From positions 124,001 to 188,000 of the forward strand of contig QQVD01000048.1 of assembly GCA_003388555.1 (NCBI GenBank): a stretch of 64,000 nt of DNA, read 5' to 3'. Below, one piece after another: positions 1 to 8,521 of this stretch. The translations under genes and the position numbers were made by a program. This stretch comes from Acidobacteriota bacterium. Lineage in GTDB: Bacteria > Acidobacteriota > Thermoanaerobaculia > Multivoradales > Multivoraceae. Under the pieces are notes generated by a model that was given only the letters and a program-made list of their open reading frames with translations, did not search any database and was not told where the DNA came from. The number at the start of each line of letters is the position of its first letter. The first letter of the stretch is position 1.

Positions 1-259
1 GGCTCGTTCCTCGGTCGCACCCTGAGGCGAGCCGGATGACTGGGAAACCCCGCACGCCGAAGCGAGCGGCAGCGAGCTGAGCCGCACGATCGGCAGTGTG
101 AGCCTGCGAACCCTGACGGTCGTTCCTCGGTCCTCCCCCTGAAGAAGGGGGAGGAGGCGGGGGTGGGGTCGGCTCGCGACGTTGCGGTGTGCGGCTCTTT
201 GCCCTGTCTTCCCAGCGCCTGTGCCAACCTCCGGGCACGAACCACCGAGGAGGCCGCCG
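1..259. other. Intergenic stretch before the first gene
   Basis: I see no convincing open reading frame here before the metallophosphoesterase start. The 12-base string CGTTCCTCGGTC occurs twice, at 5-16 and 121-132, each time followed shortly by CCCTGA, so a short sequence seems to have been duplicated about 116 bases apart. A perfect hairpin follows the second copy and is listed separately. A GAGGAGG ribosome binding site at 247-253 belongs to the next gene. Confidence 0.5.
131..155. terminator. Perfect 10-bp hairpin, possible terminator
   Basis: TCCTCCCCCT (131-140) pairs perfectly with AGGGGGAGGA (146-155) around a five-base GAAGA loop. There is no T-run after it on either strand, so it is not a textbook intrinsic terminator. 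It may end transcription from outside the window or be part of a dispersed palindrome. Confidence 0.35.
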
Positions 260-1987
260 ATGTCCCGTTTCCGTTCCCGTGCTCGTGCTCTCGTCTCGTT
301 GCCGGTCGTCCTGTGCGCCCTGCTGCTCGCGATCTCAGCCGGCGCCTCCGCCGAGACGGCGCGTGGCTTCGTCTTCGAGGACCTCGACGGCGACGGTGTG
401 CGGGACGACGGCGAGCCGGGCATACCCGAGGTCCGGGTCTCCAACGGCGTCGACATCGTGCAGACGGCCGCCGACGGCGCCTGGCAGCTCGAGGTGGACG
501 ACGCCGCGGTGATCTTCCTGACCAAGCCGGCCGGCTGGGCGACCCCTGTCGACGGACGCATGCTGCCGCGCTTCTACCATGTGCACCAGCCGGCTGGGTC
601 TCCCGAAGGCCTCCGCTATCCCGGCCTCGAGCCCACCGGGCCGCTGCCCGAGAGCATCGATTTCGCCCTCCGCCGCAGCGACGAGCCGAGCCGCTTCTCG
701 GCCCTGCTGTTCGCCGACACCCAGCCGCAGAGCGCCGCCGAGGTCGACTTCATCCGTGACGACGTGGTCGCCGAGCTGATCGGCACCGACGCGCGCTTCG
801 GCATGACGCTGGGCGACATCATGTACGACGACCTGTCGCTGCTGCCGCGCCTGCTCAGCATCGTCGCCCAGATCGGCATCCCCTGGTACAACGTGCCCGG
901 CAACCACGAGCTCAACCTGGATGCCGCCGACGACGCCGGGTCGCTCGAGACGTTCAAGCGTTTCTTCGGCCCGCCGTACTACTCGTTCGAGGTCGGCGAC
1001 GCGGTCTTCTTCGTGCTCGACAACATCTTCTACCAGGGCGGCGGCGTGGTCACCGCCGACAACGTGCGTGGCGGCGGCGGGTACATCGCGAAGATCGACG
1101 AGGAGCAGATGCAGTGGCTCGAGAACGAGCTGCGCTTCATCCCGCCCGAGAAGCTGCTCTTCCTCGCCATGCACTCGCCGCTCGAGACCTACGTCAGCGA
1201 CTCTCCGGGCGTCAACACGGCGAACCGTCGCGAGCTGTTCGCGCTGCTCGAGGGGCGGCCCAATCTCTACGCAGTCGCCGGTCACACCCACACCACCGAG
1301 CATCGCTACTTCGACGAGGACGACGGCTTCAGCGGCCCCGAGCCCTTCCACCACCATGTGCTGGCGACGGTCTCGGGCAGCTGGTGGAGCGGGCCGCTCG
1401 ACGAGCGCGGCGTGCCGACCACCCAGCAGCGTGACGGCACTCCCAACGGCTACCACGTGCTCGAGGTCGACGGCGCCCGCGCGACGGTGGCTTTCCGCGC
1501 CGCCGGCTTCGATCCCGACCACCAGATGCGGATCGTCTTCGACGTCGCCCACCACCGGCATCGCGCCGCGATCTACCGCGACTTCCGCGAGGGCGAGCTG
1601 CTGCAGGGGCGCATCTCGGTCGACGAGGTGGCGCAGGCGGCGGTCTACGTCAACGTCTTCGACGGCGGGCCGAGGACCGAGGTGACGATGCGGGTCTCCG
1701 GGGCTCCGGCCGGCGCACAGGGAGCGATCGAGATGCTGCGCGTCGACGCGATCGACCCCTTCGTACAGGAGCAGTTCGCCCGTCACGTCGCGACGCGCAA
1801 GTCGTGGGTCGAGCCGATCGCGTCTTCGCACCTGTGGCGCGCCGACCTGCCCGACGACCTCGGCCCTGGTACCTACACGGTGTCGGTCGAGGTGGTCGAC
1901 GAGTTCGGCCGACGCCACCATGGCCACCGGGTGCTCGAGGTGGCCGGCTCTTCTGCGACGCCGGGCGGTACCGTGCGCTATCCCTGA
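260..1987 (+). CDS. Secreted calcineurin-like metallophosphoesterase
   Basis: Predicted exported phosphoesterase of 575 aa. I start at ATG 260 rather than the longer ORF start, because GAGGAGG lies 6 nt upstream and a signal peptide (LVSLPVVLCALLLAISAGASA) follows at once. An SdrD-B/MetallophosN-type beta domain (GFVFEDLDGDGVRDDGEPG) spans about residues 33-110. The metallophosphatase core follows, with FADTQPQ near 150, GDIMYDD near 184, GNHELN near 213, HSPLE near 304 and GHTHTTEH near 340, which are the dinuclear metal ligands. In the first motif the usual H of DxH is replaced by Q. The remainder resembles MetallophosC. The substrate is unknown. The 3' end overlaps the convergent GNAT gene by 10 bp. 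Confidence 0.88.
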   Translation: MSRFRSRARALVSLPVVLCALLLAISAGASAETARGFVFEDLDGDGVRDDGEPGIPEVRVSNGVDIVQTAADGAWQLEVDDAAVIFLTKPAGWATPVDGRMLPRFYHVHQPAGSPEGLRYPGLEPTGPLPESIDFALRRSDEPSRFSALLFADTQPQSAAEVDFIRDDVVAELIGTDARFGMTLGDIMYDDLSLLPRLLSIVAQIGIPWYNVPGNHELNLDAADDAGSLETFKRFFGPPYYSFEVGDAVFFVLDNIFYQGGGVVTADNVRGGGGYIAKIDEEQMQWLENELRFIPPEKLLFLAMHSPLETYVSDSPGVNTANRRELFALLEGRPNLYAVAGHTHTTEHRYFDEDDGFSGPEPFHHHVLATVSGSWWSGPLDERGVPTTQQRDGTPNGYHVLEVDGARATVAFRAAGFDPDHQMRIVFDVAHHRHRAAIYRDFREGELLQGRISVDEVAQAAVYVNVFDGGPRTEVTMRVSGAPAGAQGAIEMLRVDAIDPFVQEQFARHVATRKSWVEPIASSHLWRADLPDDLGPGTYTVSVEVVDEFGRRHHGHRVLEVAGSSATPGGTVRYP

Positions 1988-2649
1988 GCCGTGGCACCGC
2001 GTCGCGTCGGCACTCGCCGCGCGGCCGCTCCGTGCGCCGTACGCGGTAGCCTGCGCGCCAGCACGCGATCGATCTGGCGGTCGCTGCCGAGCACGAACTC
2101 GGTGAAGCCGTAGAGACGGAAGCCGTGGCGCTGGTAGAAGCGGTTGGCGTCGTCGTTGGAGTCCCAGGAGCAGAGCCAGATCCAGTCGTGGCCGCCGCGA
2201 GCCCCGCGCAGCAGTGCCTCCTCGAGGATCCGGGTGCCGAGACCGTGGCCGATCGCCGCCTGCTCGACGTAGATGCGCTGCAGCTCGAGCGGACGCGCCG
2301 CGGGAACGCTGTCGTTGCCGCGCCCGTGCACCAGCTTGCAGTAGCCGAACGGTTGTTCGGTGAACAGCCGCAGCACGTCCGGTAAGGCTGCGGCGCCTGG
2401 CACCACCAGGCCGAGCAGGAACTCGGCGGCTGGATCGCTCAGCTCTCGGCGGATGCGTTCCGGCCGGAAGGCCTGCTCGAGGTAGGCGGCGAAGTCAGCC
2501 TCCGGGTTGCGGTGCGCGAAGGCGTCGCTGAACGTACGTCGGGCGAGGTCCGCCACCCGGTCAGCGTCCTCGGCGGTGGCGCGCACGAAGCGCACGCGGA
2601 AGCGCTCTGGCCTGATCGAAGGGCGTGGCGGTGTTCGCGGGTCTCGCAC
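1978..2649 (-). CDS. GNAT-family N-acetyltransferase
   Basis: Cytosolic acetyltransferase of about 223 aa. The fold is shown by an N-terminal VRFVRATAEDADRVADLARRTF strand-helix unit, a long insert, the acetyl-CoA pyrophosphate loop LQRIYVEQAAIGHGLGTRILEEAL (Q/R-x-x-G-x-G/A type), and the C-terminal NRFYQRHGFRLYGFTEFVLG segment typical of GNAT enzymes. I chose GTG 2649 because AGGAG lies 9 nt upstream; GTG 2595, right at VRFVRA, is an alternative. The ORF track extends this frame far upstream, but that part is an antisense shadow of the sigma/FecR genes. The acceptor is unknown. It is convergent with, and overlaps by 10 bp, the metallophosphoesterase. Confidence 0.8.
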   Translation of the reverse strand: MRDPRTPPRPSIRPERFRVRFVRATAEDADRVADLARRTFSDAFAHRNPEADFAAYLEQAFRPERIRRELSDPAAEFLLGLVVPGAAALPDVLRLFTEQPFGYCKLVHGRGNDSVPAARPLELQRIYVEQAAIGHGLGTRILEEALLRGARGGHDWIWLCSWDSNDDANRFYQRHGFRLYGFTEFVLGSDRQIDRVLARRLPRTAHGAAARRVPTRRGATAQG

Positions 2650-3033
2650 CGTGGCTGACTCCTGCGCCGACTCGGGGTCGCGTTCCCGTCGCCGCTGAGC
2701 ATGTCGCGAGCCGGTTCGCGCCGGCAAGTGCCCGGCGGGGCGGAGGCGGGTCGACGGTCGGTCATCGCCTGGAAACGAAGGATCGCCGTCGGGTGGCGCA
2801 TCGAACCACGTCGAACCCGGTCCGCGACCCTTCCGGGGTCCGAGTCGACGGAGATCCGATGCGAAGCTCTCTGCAGAACACGCGCACAGACCACTGCCCG
2901 ACCGGCCTCGGTCGGTCGCCTGCGCACTGCGCCAGAATCCAGGACAGGCGTGCCGTGGCCTGCCCCGTGCGGCGGCGACGACGGGGCACCCCAGCGGGCG
3001 TCGCCGCGTCATGCGGCCGGAGGGGGTGACCCG
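2650..3033. other. Divergent intergenic region between GNAT and sigma-factor genes
   Basis: The track reads the sigma-factor frame open back to 2701, but the translation is Arg/Pro/Gly-rich with no family resemblance. It probably holds the two divergent promoters. GGAGGGGG at 3019-3026 is the ribosome binding site that fixes the sigma-factor start. I see no clear -35/-10 pair. Confidence 0.5.
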
Positions 3034-3801
3034 GTGAACCGCCTGTCCGCACGCCATCCCGGCACCCACACCTTCCCACCGCCGCAGCTGATGAAGCGAA
3101 CCAACCGCCCCGATACCGCGAGCTCGTCGGCCGCGACGTCGGATGGGCTCGACGACGACGCTGGCGGCTGGGGCGAAGAAGCCCTGGTCGAGGCGCTCTT
3201 GGCGGGCGAGGAGGCGGCCTTCGACCATCTCGCCGAGGAGTACTTCCCGAAGGTCTACCGCTTCGTGCTGCGCAAAGTCGACGACATCGAGCTGTGCCGC
3301 GACCTGGTGCAAACGGCGCTGGGCAAGGCGATGCACCGGCTTCCGGGCTTCCGCGCCGAGTCGAGCCTGTTGACGTGGCTGTGCGCCTGTGCCCACAACG
3401 AGGTGCGCATGCACCGACGTCGCCAGGCGGGGAGTCGCCTGGTGGACCTCGACGACGAGCAGCTCGCCCGTGCGGCCGACGCCAGCGAGGATCCGGCGCT
3501 GTCCCCTGTCTGGGGACCGCGGCCGGTGAGCGCCGAGACGGAGGTCCTGCGCGACGAGCAGGCCCAGCGGGTGCACCGCGTGCTCGACCGCCTGCCGGAG
3601 AAGAACGCCGTGGCACTGGAGCTGAAGTACCTGCGCTCGTGGCCGGTCGACCGCATCGCCGCCACTCTCGGCCTGACGCCGAAGGCGGCCGAGTCCCTGC
3701 TGACGAGGTCGCGCCAGTCCTTCCGCCGGGAGTTCGAGAAGCTGCAGTCGTCGAACCAAGAGATCCGAGAAGTCCGCAACCCGTCTGGAGCCGAGCGATG
3801 A
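3034..3801 (+). CDS. ECF-type RNA polymerase sigma factor
   Basis: Sigma factor of 255 aa. Region 2 (FDHLAEEYFPKVYRFVLRKVDDIELCRDLVQTALGKAMHRLPGF...LLTWLCACAHNEVRMHRRR) binds RNA polymerase and the -10 element. After an acidic linker, region 4 (VLDRLPEKNAVALELKYLRSWPVDRIAATLGLTPKAAESLLTRSRQSFRREF) carries the -35 helix-turn-helix. GTG 3034 is chosen because GGAGGGGG sits 7 nt upstream; ATG 3091 is the fallback. The stop overlaps the FecR-like gene as ATGA, so the two are probably translationally coupled. With the nearby STN-domain TonB receptor this resembles a FecI-type surface-signalling sigma factor. Confidence 0.88.
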   Translation: MNRLSARHPGTHTFPPPQLMKRTNRPDTASSSAATSDGLDDDAGGWGEEALVEALLAGEEAAFDHLAEEYFPKVYRFVLRKVDDIELCRDLVQTALGKAMHRLPGFRAESSLLTWLCACAHNEVRMHRRRQAGSRLVDLDDEQLARAADASEDPALSPVWGPRPVSAETEVLRDEQAQRVHRVLDRLPEKNAVALELKYLRSWPVDRIAATLGLTPKAAESLLTRSRQSFRREFEKLQSSNQEIREVRNPSGAER

Positions 3802-4904
3802 GCGACAGAGACCGAACCCGAGGGCTGGACGGAGTGAACGCCGGTGAGGGCGAGGCGACGAAGGTGCCTGAAGATGGCGAGGCCCGTTCCCTGGCACCGA
3901 GCGGCGAGGTCGACGCCGAGCAGCAGCTCGCTGCGCTGCTGCGGGAGGCGGGTCCCCGCCCCGAGATCCCTGCCGCGCACCTGGCCCAGATCCGTGCCAC
4001 CACGCACGGTGAATGGCGTCGCATGCTCGGCGCTGAGCGCAGCGGCTCGGTTTCCTGGCTGCGCTGGGCCGCTGCCGCGGCTCTGCTGCTGGCGATCGCA
4101 GCGCTGGCCACCACACTGTGGCCTGCCCGGGACGCGGGGATCCTCGCCGAGCTGGCGCTCGCCGAGGGAGTCGAGGTGACCCGTGCCGACGGAACCCGTG
4201 TGGAGCGGGCGAACGCGCTCGCGGGTCTGGCGCTGCGCCGCGGCGACCGGCTCGAGACCGTGTCGGGAGAGGGCGCAGCCCTGAGGCTCCCGGGCGGTGA
4301 GTCGGTGCGTCTGCGCGGCGGGTCGACCCTGCGCCTCGGCGAGGAGGGGCTGCTGGAGCTGCTGGGAGGCGCCGTCTACGTCGATTCTCCAGGCTCGTCG
4401 GCACCTGGCGGTATCGAGGTCGCCACCTTCCTCGGCGTGGTGCGTGAGATCGGTACCCAGTTCGAGGTCGCCCTGCCCGGTGTCGCCACCCCCGGCGTCG
4501 GTCTGAAGGTGAGGGTACGCGAGGGCGCCGTGGTCTTCGTACCTGGAGCGACCGGAGTGGAAGCCGCGCGGGCGGAAGCGGGCGAGAGACTCGTCGTGGC
4601 ACCCGACGGCGCGGCGAGCGTCGAGGCCGACGTCGCGTCGAACGACTCCAGCTGGCAGTGGGTGCTCGAAGCCGCTCCGCCGCTGTCGCTCGAGGGCCGG
4701 TCGGTGGCCGAGGTGCTCGACGCCGCGGCGCGTGAGCTCGGCCTCGACCTGCTCTACGCCAGCGAGGCGGCGCGCCGGCACGCCGAGGCCGAGGTGCTCT
4801 CGGCGGATCCACTCGTCGCCGCCGAGGCTCTCGAGGTCGCGGCCCAGGCATCGGGACTGTCGGCGACGCGCCAGGTCGGGAGTCTGCTGATCGACCTGCC
4901 CTGA
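3798..4904 (+). CDS. FecR-like transmembrane anti-sigma factor
   Basis: 368 aa. A cytoplasmic N-terminal segment (EQQLAALLREAGPRPEIPAAHLAQI) would bind the sigma factor. One membrane helix (WLRWAAAAALLLAIAALATTLW) lies near residues 76-98. A periplasmic FecR beta domain follows (ELALAEGVEVTRADGTRVERAN... GGSTLRLGEEGLLELLGGAVYVD... VREIGTQFEV... VRVREGAVVFV). The C-terminus (SLEGRSVAEVLDAAARELGLDLLYASEA...) is STN/DUF4974-like, the module that contacts a receptor's signalling domain in Fec-type systems. ATGA overlap with the sigma factor supports an operon. The likely partner is the convergent TonB receptor. Confidence 0.87.
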   Translation: MSDRDRTRGLDGVNAGEGEATKVPEDGEARSLAPSGEVDAEQQLAALLREAGPRPEIPAAHLAQIRATTHGEWRRMLGAERSGSVSWLRWAAAAALLLAIAALATTLWPARDAGILAELALAEGVEVTRADGTRVERANALAGLALRRGDRLETVSGEGAALRLPGGESVRLRGGSTLRLGEEGLLELLGGAVYVDSPGSSAPGGIEVATFLGVVREIGTQFEVALPGVATPGVGLKVRVREGAVVFVPGATGVEAARAEAGERLVVAPDGAASVEADVASNDSSWQWVLEAAPPLSLEGRSVAEVLDAAARELGLDLLYASEAARRHAEAEVLSADPLVAAEALEVAAQASGLSATRQVGSLLIDLP

Positions 4905-4906
4905 GC

Positions 4907-4935
4907 CGGCGACTCGGTCCGTTCGGGCGTCGCCG
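4907..4935. terminator. Possible bidirectional terminator hairpin
   Basis: CGGCGAC (4907-4913) pairs with GTCGCCG (4929-4935) around a 15-base loop, in the 35-base gap between the convergent FecR and TonB receptor genes. There is no T-tract, so this is only a candidate. Confidence 0.3.
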
Positions 4936-4939
4936 AAGC

Positions 4940-7705
4940 TCAGAAGGTCCAGGACACTCCGAGCGAGGGCAGGATGCCCGGCCAGGTCTCGTCGCCCCTC
5001 TCCAGCATGCCGTCTTCGATCGCGTAGTCCGACCCGGAGACGTTGCGCCGGTCGAGGAGGTTCTGCACGTCGAGGAAGACGAACAGCTCGCCGACGCGCA
5101 CCTCGAATCGTCGGGCCAGGCGCAGATCGAGGCGCAGATACTCGGGCAGACGATCCGAGCGCAGCGGTCCGAGCGCGACGAGTGTCGGCTCGCCAGGATC
5201 CTCGCCCTCTCCGCCGGCCTCCGCGCGGCCGATCGCTGCGCCGCCCCTGGAGCGCCCGATCTCCGAGGGTCCCGACCCGCCCGCATCCGCTCCGACGATG
5301 CCGCGCACCGGAGTCGTCGGCCATCCCGAGTGGTAGCGGCCGGCGAGGTGCAGCGTCCAGCGCGGCGCCGGGCGCAGCGACCAGCCGACCGCCAGGGTGT
5401 GCGTCTGATCGACTTCGCGCGGCACCCAGCGACGCAGCGGCGCACCGATCCGGTCCTCGCTCCGTGCCAGGGAGTAGCTGGCCAGCCAGGCGCCGCGCCT
5501 TCCGGTGCCGCCTCGGGCGCTGAGCTCGAGCCCGTGGGCACGGGATCTCTCGGGGCGCAGCAGCACCCGGTCGCCTTCGACCTCGCGGAAGACGTTGAAC
5601 GGCTCGAAGAGATTCTCGAATCGCGGCCGCGGTCGGGCCACGACGCGGCTGTAGAGCTCGGCCCGCAGCGCGGCAATGCGGGCTCCCGTGGCACGGGCGA
5701 AGACGCGTTCGTAGCCGAGGACCGCGTGCTCTGCGCGCTCGGCGCGGGCGAGGCGGCTCTCGCCGTTCTCGACCTGCAACTCGTAGGGTCGCTGGCTCTG
5801 GTGGTAGACGCCCCAGCTGGCGCGCAGCACGCTGCGCTCGTCGATCCCCCAGGCGACACTGAACCGGGGGCTCAGCAGCTCGTCGTCGTATGCGGACCGT
5901 TCTTCGCCCGTCGTAGCCGAGGCGAGATCCTCGAGCTCGACGAGGCGATGGCGGTCGGCCCGCAGGCCGAGCTCGAAGAACCAGCGCCGGCCGATCGCGA
6001 AGCGATCGCTGATCCAGACGCCGCCGTGGCTGCCCTCCAGCTCGACGCCCAGCCGCTCTGTCGGCGAGACGGGATCGATCTCGGTGCTGGTGAACAGCAG
6101 GTCGCGCTCGGAGGTGTTGCGGTAGTCGAACTCGGCGTCGAGCTCGCGCAGCTCGGCGCCGAAGCCGAGAGTGTGTGCGCCGCTCGCCTGCCAGGTCCAC
6201 TCCTGGCGCAGGCCCAGCACGCTGACCTGGCGGGCGTCGGAGACCTCGAACGCCTGCTCGTCCTCGTCCTCGAAGCCGCGGCGGTCGCGCTCGATGTCGC
6301 TGCTCGAGAGGGTGGTCTCGACCAGCAGCGAGGCGCCGACGACAGCCTGGTGGGTCGCCCAGGCGTAGCCGGTGTCGTAGCGGGTGTCGATCCCCTTGGA
6401 CTCCTCACCGACGGTTTCGCGGAAGTCGAGCCGGTCGCCGGCCTGGAGCACGCGGGCTCGCAACTGTTGGGCGCCGCCGATGCCGAGGTCGAGCTTGCCG
6501 AAGGCGTCCCAGAAGCCGGGATCCTCACGTCCGAAAAGACGGTTGGCGAGCTCGATGGAGCCGAGGCGCGCCGACCCGAACCACGCTCCGTCGAAGCGAT
6601 CCGCGCCGCGGCGGAAGCCACCGCCGGAGGAGGCCTCGGCGGTGAGCAGGCTGAGCGAGAGACGGCTTTCGAGGGTCGTCGGCTGACGGGTCCTCAGGTC
6701 GAGCACGCCGCTCATGCGGTCGCCGCGCTCGGCACCGAAGGCGCCGGTGCGCAGGTGCGCCGACTCCAGCAGCGAGGCAGGCACCATGCTGATGCCGCCG
6801 TCGAAGTCCTGCAGGTGGTAGGTCTCGTACAGCTCCTGGCCGTCGAGCAGCACCTGCACCTCGTCTTCGCGTCCGCCGTGGATCCGCGGCCTGGCGGAGA
6901 GGTCGCCACTGGTCACTCCCGGCAGCAGGTCGAGGGCTCTGAACAGGTCGCCCGCGAGGTGGGGCAGCGCTTCGATCTCCTCGCGGCCGAGGGCCATGGG
7001 CGCCGCCGGGTCCTCCTGCAGCAGGGACCGTTCGCCCGGTCGCACCGCGATCTCCTCGGCGACGTACGGTTGCGGCTGCAGCGCGATCTGCACCCTGGTG
7101 GCGCTGCCCGTGTCGACCCGCACCTCGAGCCGCTGGTCGGCGAAGCCACGGGCGGAGATCCGCAGCTCATAGTCGCCGGCGGGCAGTGCCTCGAAGCGAA
7201 AGCGTCCACCGGCGTTGGTCAACGCTCGCAGAGCGCGCCCCGCATCGGCCTCGCCTGAGCCCAGGCCGGCGACCAGCTCGACCCCGGCGCTCGCCAAAGG
7301 TCGGCTCGAGTGGCGCGAGCGGACCTCGCCGACCAGAGCGCCGCTCGCACCTTCGGCGTTCGGGCGCACGATCCAGGTGCCGCCCGCTCCGGGCTCGGCG
7401 ATCAGGCCGTGGGGAGCGAGGATCTGCTGGAGGATGCGCTCGAGCTCCTGGTCGGTTTCGACGGCGCCGATGCGCATCGAGGGCAGCACGGCGCCGCTGG
7501 TCGAGACCACCCGCAGGCCGGCCCGACGCAGCACCAGGAGCGCTTCCTCGAGGCTCTGGCCAGGGGTTAGCTCGACCCCGGCAGCCTGCTGCACGTGTGC
7601 GCTGGGCGTGGTGACGGCAGCGCTCGAGGACGCCAGCGTCGAGGCGGCCGGCGCGAGAGCCGAGATGACGATCAGCACCGCCCGTGACAGTGCGCAGCGC
7701 GACAT
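4940..7705 (-). CDS. STN-domain TonB-dependent outer-membrane receptor
   Basis: 921-aa outer-membrane transporter and signal transducer. It has a signal peptide, then an STN signalling domain (VELTPGQSLEEALLVLRRAGLRVVS... about 45-115), a carboxypeptidase-regulatory-like beta domain (VGEVRSRHSSRPLASAGVELV... about 125-215), a plug (EEIEALPHLAGDLFRALDLLPGV... IHGGREDEVQVLLDGQELYETYHLQ) and a beta-barrel ending in SWTF with terminal Phe. It starts 30 bp after nagB on the same strand, so it is probably the last gene of a nagA-nagB-receptor operon; the substrate may be an amino sugar or chito-oligosaccharide (inference). The STN domain and the convergent sigma/FecR pair suggest ligand-responsive regulation. 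Confidence 0.9.
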   Translation of the reverse strand: MSRCALSRAVLIVISALAPAASTLASSSAAVTTPSAHVQQAAGVELTPGQSLEEALLVLRRAGLRVVSTSGAVLPSMRIGAVETDQELERILQQILAPHGLIAEPGAGGTWIVRPNAEGASGALVGEVRSRHSSRPLASAGVELVAGLGSGEADAGRALRALTNAGGRFRFEALPAGDYELRISARGFADQRLEVRVDTGSATRVQIALQPQPYVAEEIAVRPGERSLLQEDPAAPMALGREEIEALPHLAGDLFRALDLLPGVTSGDLSARPRIHGGREDEVQVLLDGQELYETYHLQDFDGGISMVPASLLESAHLRTGAFGAERGDRMSGVLDLRTRQPTTLESRLSLSLLTAEASSGGGFRRGADRFDGAWFGSARLGSIELANRLFGREDPGFWDAFGKLDLGIGGAQQLRARVLQAGDRLDFRETVGEESKGIDTRYDTGYAWATHQAVVGASLLVETTLSSSDIERDRRGFEDEDEQAFEVSDARQVSVLGLRQEWTWQASGAHTLGFGAELRELDAEFDYRNTSERDLLFTSTEIDPVSPTERLGVELEGSHGGVWISDRFAIGRRWFFELGLRADRHRLVELEDLASATTGEERSAYDDELLSPRFSVAWGIDERSVLRASWGVYHQSQRPYELQVENGESRLARAERAEHAVLGYERVFARATGARIAALRAELYSRVVARPRPRFENLFEPFNVFREVEGDRVLLRPERSRAHGLELSARGGTGRRGAWLASYSLARSEDRIGAPLRRWVPREVDQTHTLAVGWSLRPAPRWTLHLAGRYHSGWPTTPVRGIVGADAGGSGPSEIGRSRGGAAIGRAEAGGEGEDPGEPTLVALGPLRSDRLPEYLRLDLRLARRFEVRVGELFVFLDVQNLLDRRNVSGSDYAIEDGMLERGDETWPGILPSLGVSWTF

Positions 7706-7735
7706 GCCCGCACGCTAGCAGTCGAGGCGCGGCGG

Positions 7736-8518
7736 TCAGAGGTGCTGCCAGGCTGGCTTGTGGCGCCAGGTCTCGCGGTAGTAGTCGGCGAGCTCGAGGC
7801 GGCCGGCGGCCTCCTCGTCGAGCACCACCGTGACGTGGGGATGCAGCTGCAGCACCGAGGCCGGGCAGCGCGACGCGAGCGGGCCTTCGACCGCAGCGGC
7901 GACTGGCGCCGCCTTCGCCTCGCCGGTGGCGATCAGCACCAGGTGGCGCGCCTCGAGGATGGTACCGAGACCCTGCGTGACGACGTGGCGGGGCACCTCC
8001 TCGCCGGAGGCGAAGAAGCGCGCGTTGTCGGCGCGGGTGCGGTCGGTCAGGGTCTTGATGCGGGTGCGCGAGCGCAGCGAGGAGATCGGCTCGTTGAAGC
8101 CGAGATGACCGTCGGCGCCGATGCCGAGCAGCTGCAGGTCGACTCCACCGAGCGAGGCGATGAGCTCCTCGTAGGCACGGCAGGCGTTGGGGATGTCGCC
8201 GCTGTGCACCGCCGGGCTGTGCAGGTGCTCGAGCGGCAGGTCGACCTGGTCGACGAGCTCGCGGCGGATCACCTGCCGGTAGGCCTGCGGATGGTCGGGC
8301 TGCAGGCCGACGTACTCGTCGAGCAGCACCGCGGAGACGTGCTCGAAGCTGACCTCACCGGCGCGGTGGCGAGCCACCAGGCTGCGGTAGGCGGGCAGCG
8401 GCGAGCTGCCGGTGGCCAGCCCGAGCACGGCGTGGTGGCGGCGACGCACCTGGTCGACGATGGCCTCGGCGACCAGCTCTCCGACCGACTCGGGACCTTG
8501 CAGGATGACGATCTCCAA
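7736..8518 (-). CDS. nagB: Glucosamine-6-phosphate deaminase
   Basis: 260-aa cytosolic enzyme converting glucosamine 6-phosphate to fructose 6-phosphate and ammonia, the last step of GlcNAc catabolism. Family marks are LGLATGSSPLPAYRSL (phosphate loop), VLLDEYVGL (catalytic Asp region), LQLLGIGADGHLGFNEP and the C-terminal VVLDEEAAGRLELADYYRET. The start codon is TTG, supported by AGGAGG about 9 nt upstream inside the end of nagA; only three bases separate the nagA stop from this start. The length is normal for NagB. Its neighbours are nagA upstream and the TonB receptor downstream. Confidence 0.93.
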   Translation of the reverse strand: MEIVILQGPESVGELVAEAIVDQVRRRHHAVLGLATGSSPLPAYRSLVARHRAGEVSFEHVSAVLLDEYVGLQPDHPQAYRQVIRRELVDQVDLPLEHLHSPAVHSGDIPNACRAYEELIASLGGVDLQLLGIGADGHLGFNEPISSLRSRTRIKTLTDRTRADNARFFASGEEVPRHVVTQGLGTILEARHLVLIATGEAKAAPVAAAVEGPLASRCPASVLQLHPHVTVVLDEEAAGRLELADYYRETWRHKPAWQHL

Positions 8519-8521
8519 GGC

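Noticed and set aside
1978-5859. 1293-aa minus-strand ORF
   Set aside because: Only the C-terminal part (from about 2649) is a recognisable GNAT protein; the remainder is Arg/Pro/Ser-rich and antisense to the sigma and FecR genes and in the wrong frame of the TonB receptor.
5330-7258. 642-aa plus-strand ORF
   Set aside because: Antisense shadow of the TonB-dependent receptor.
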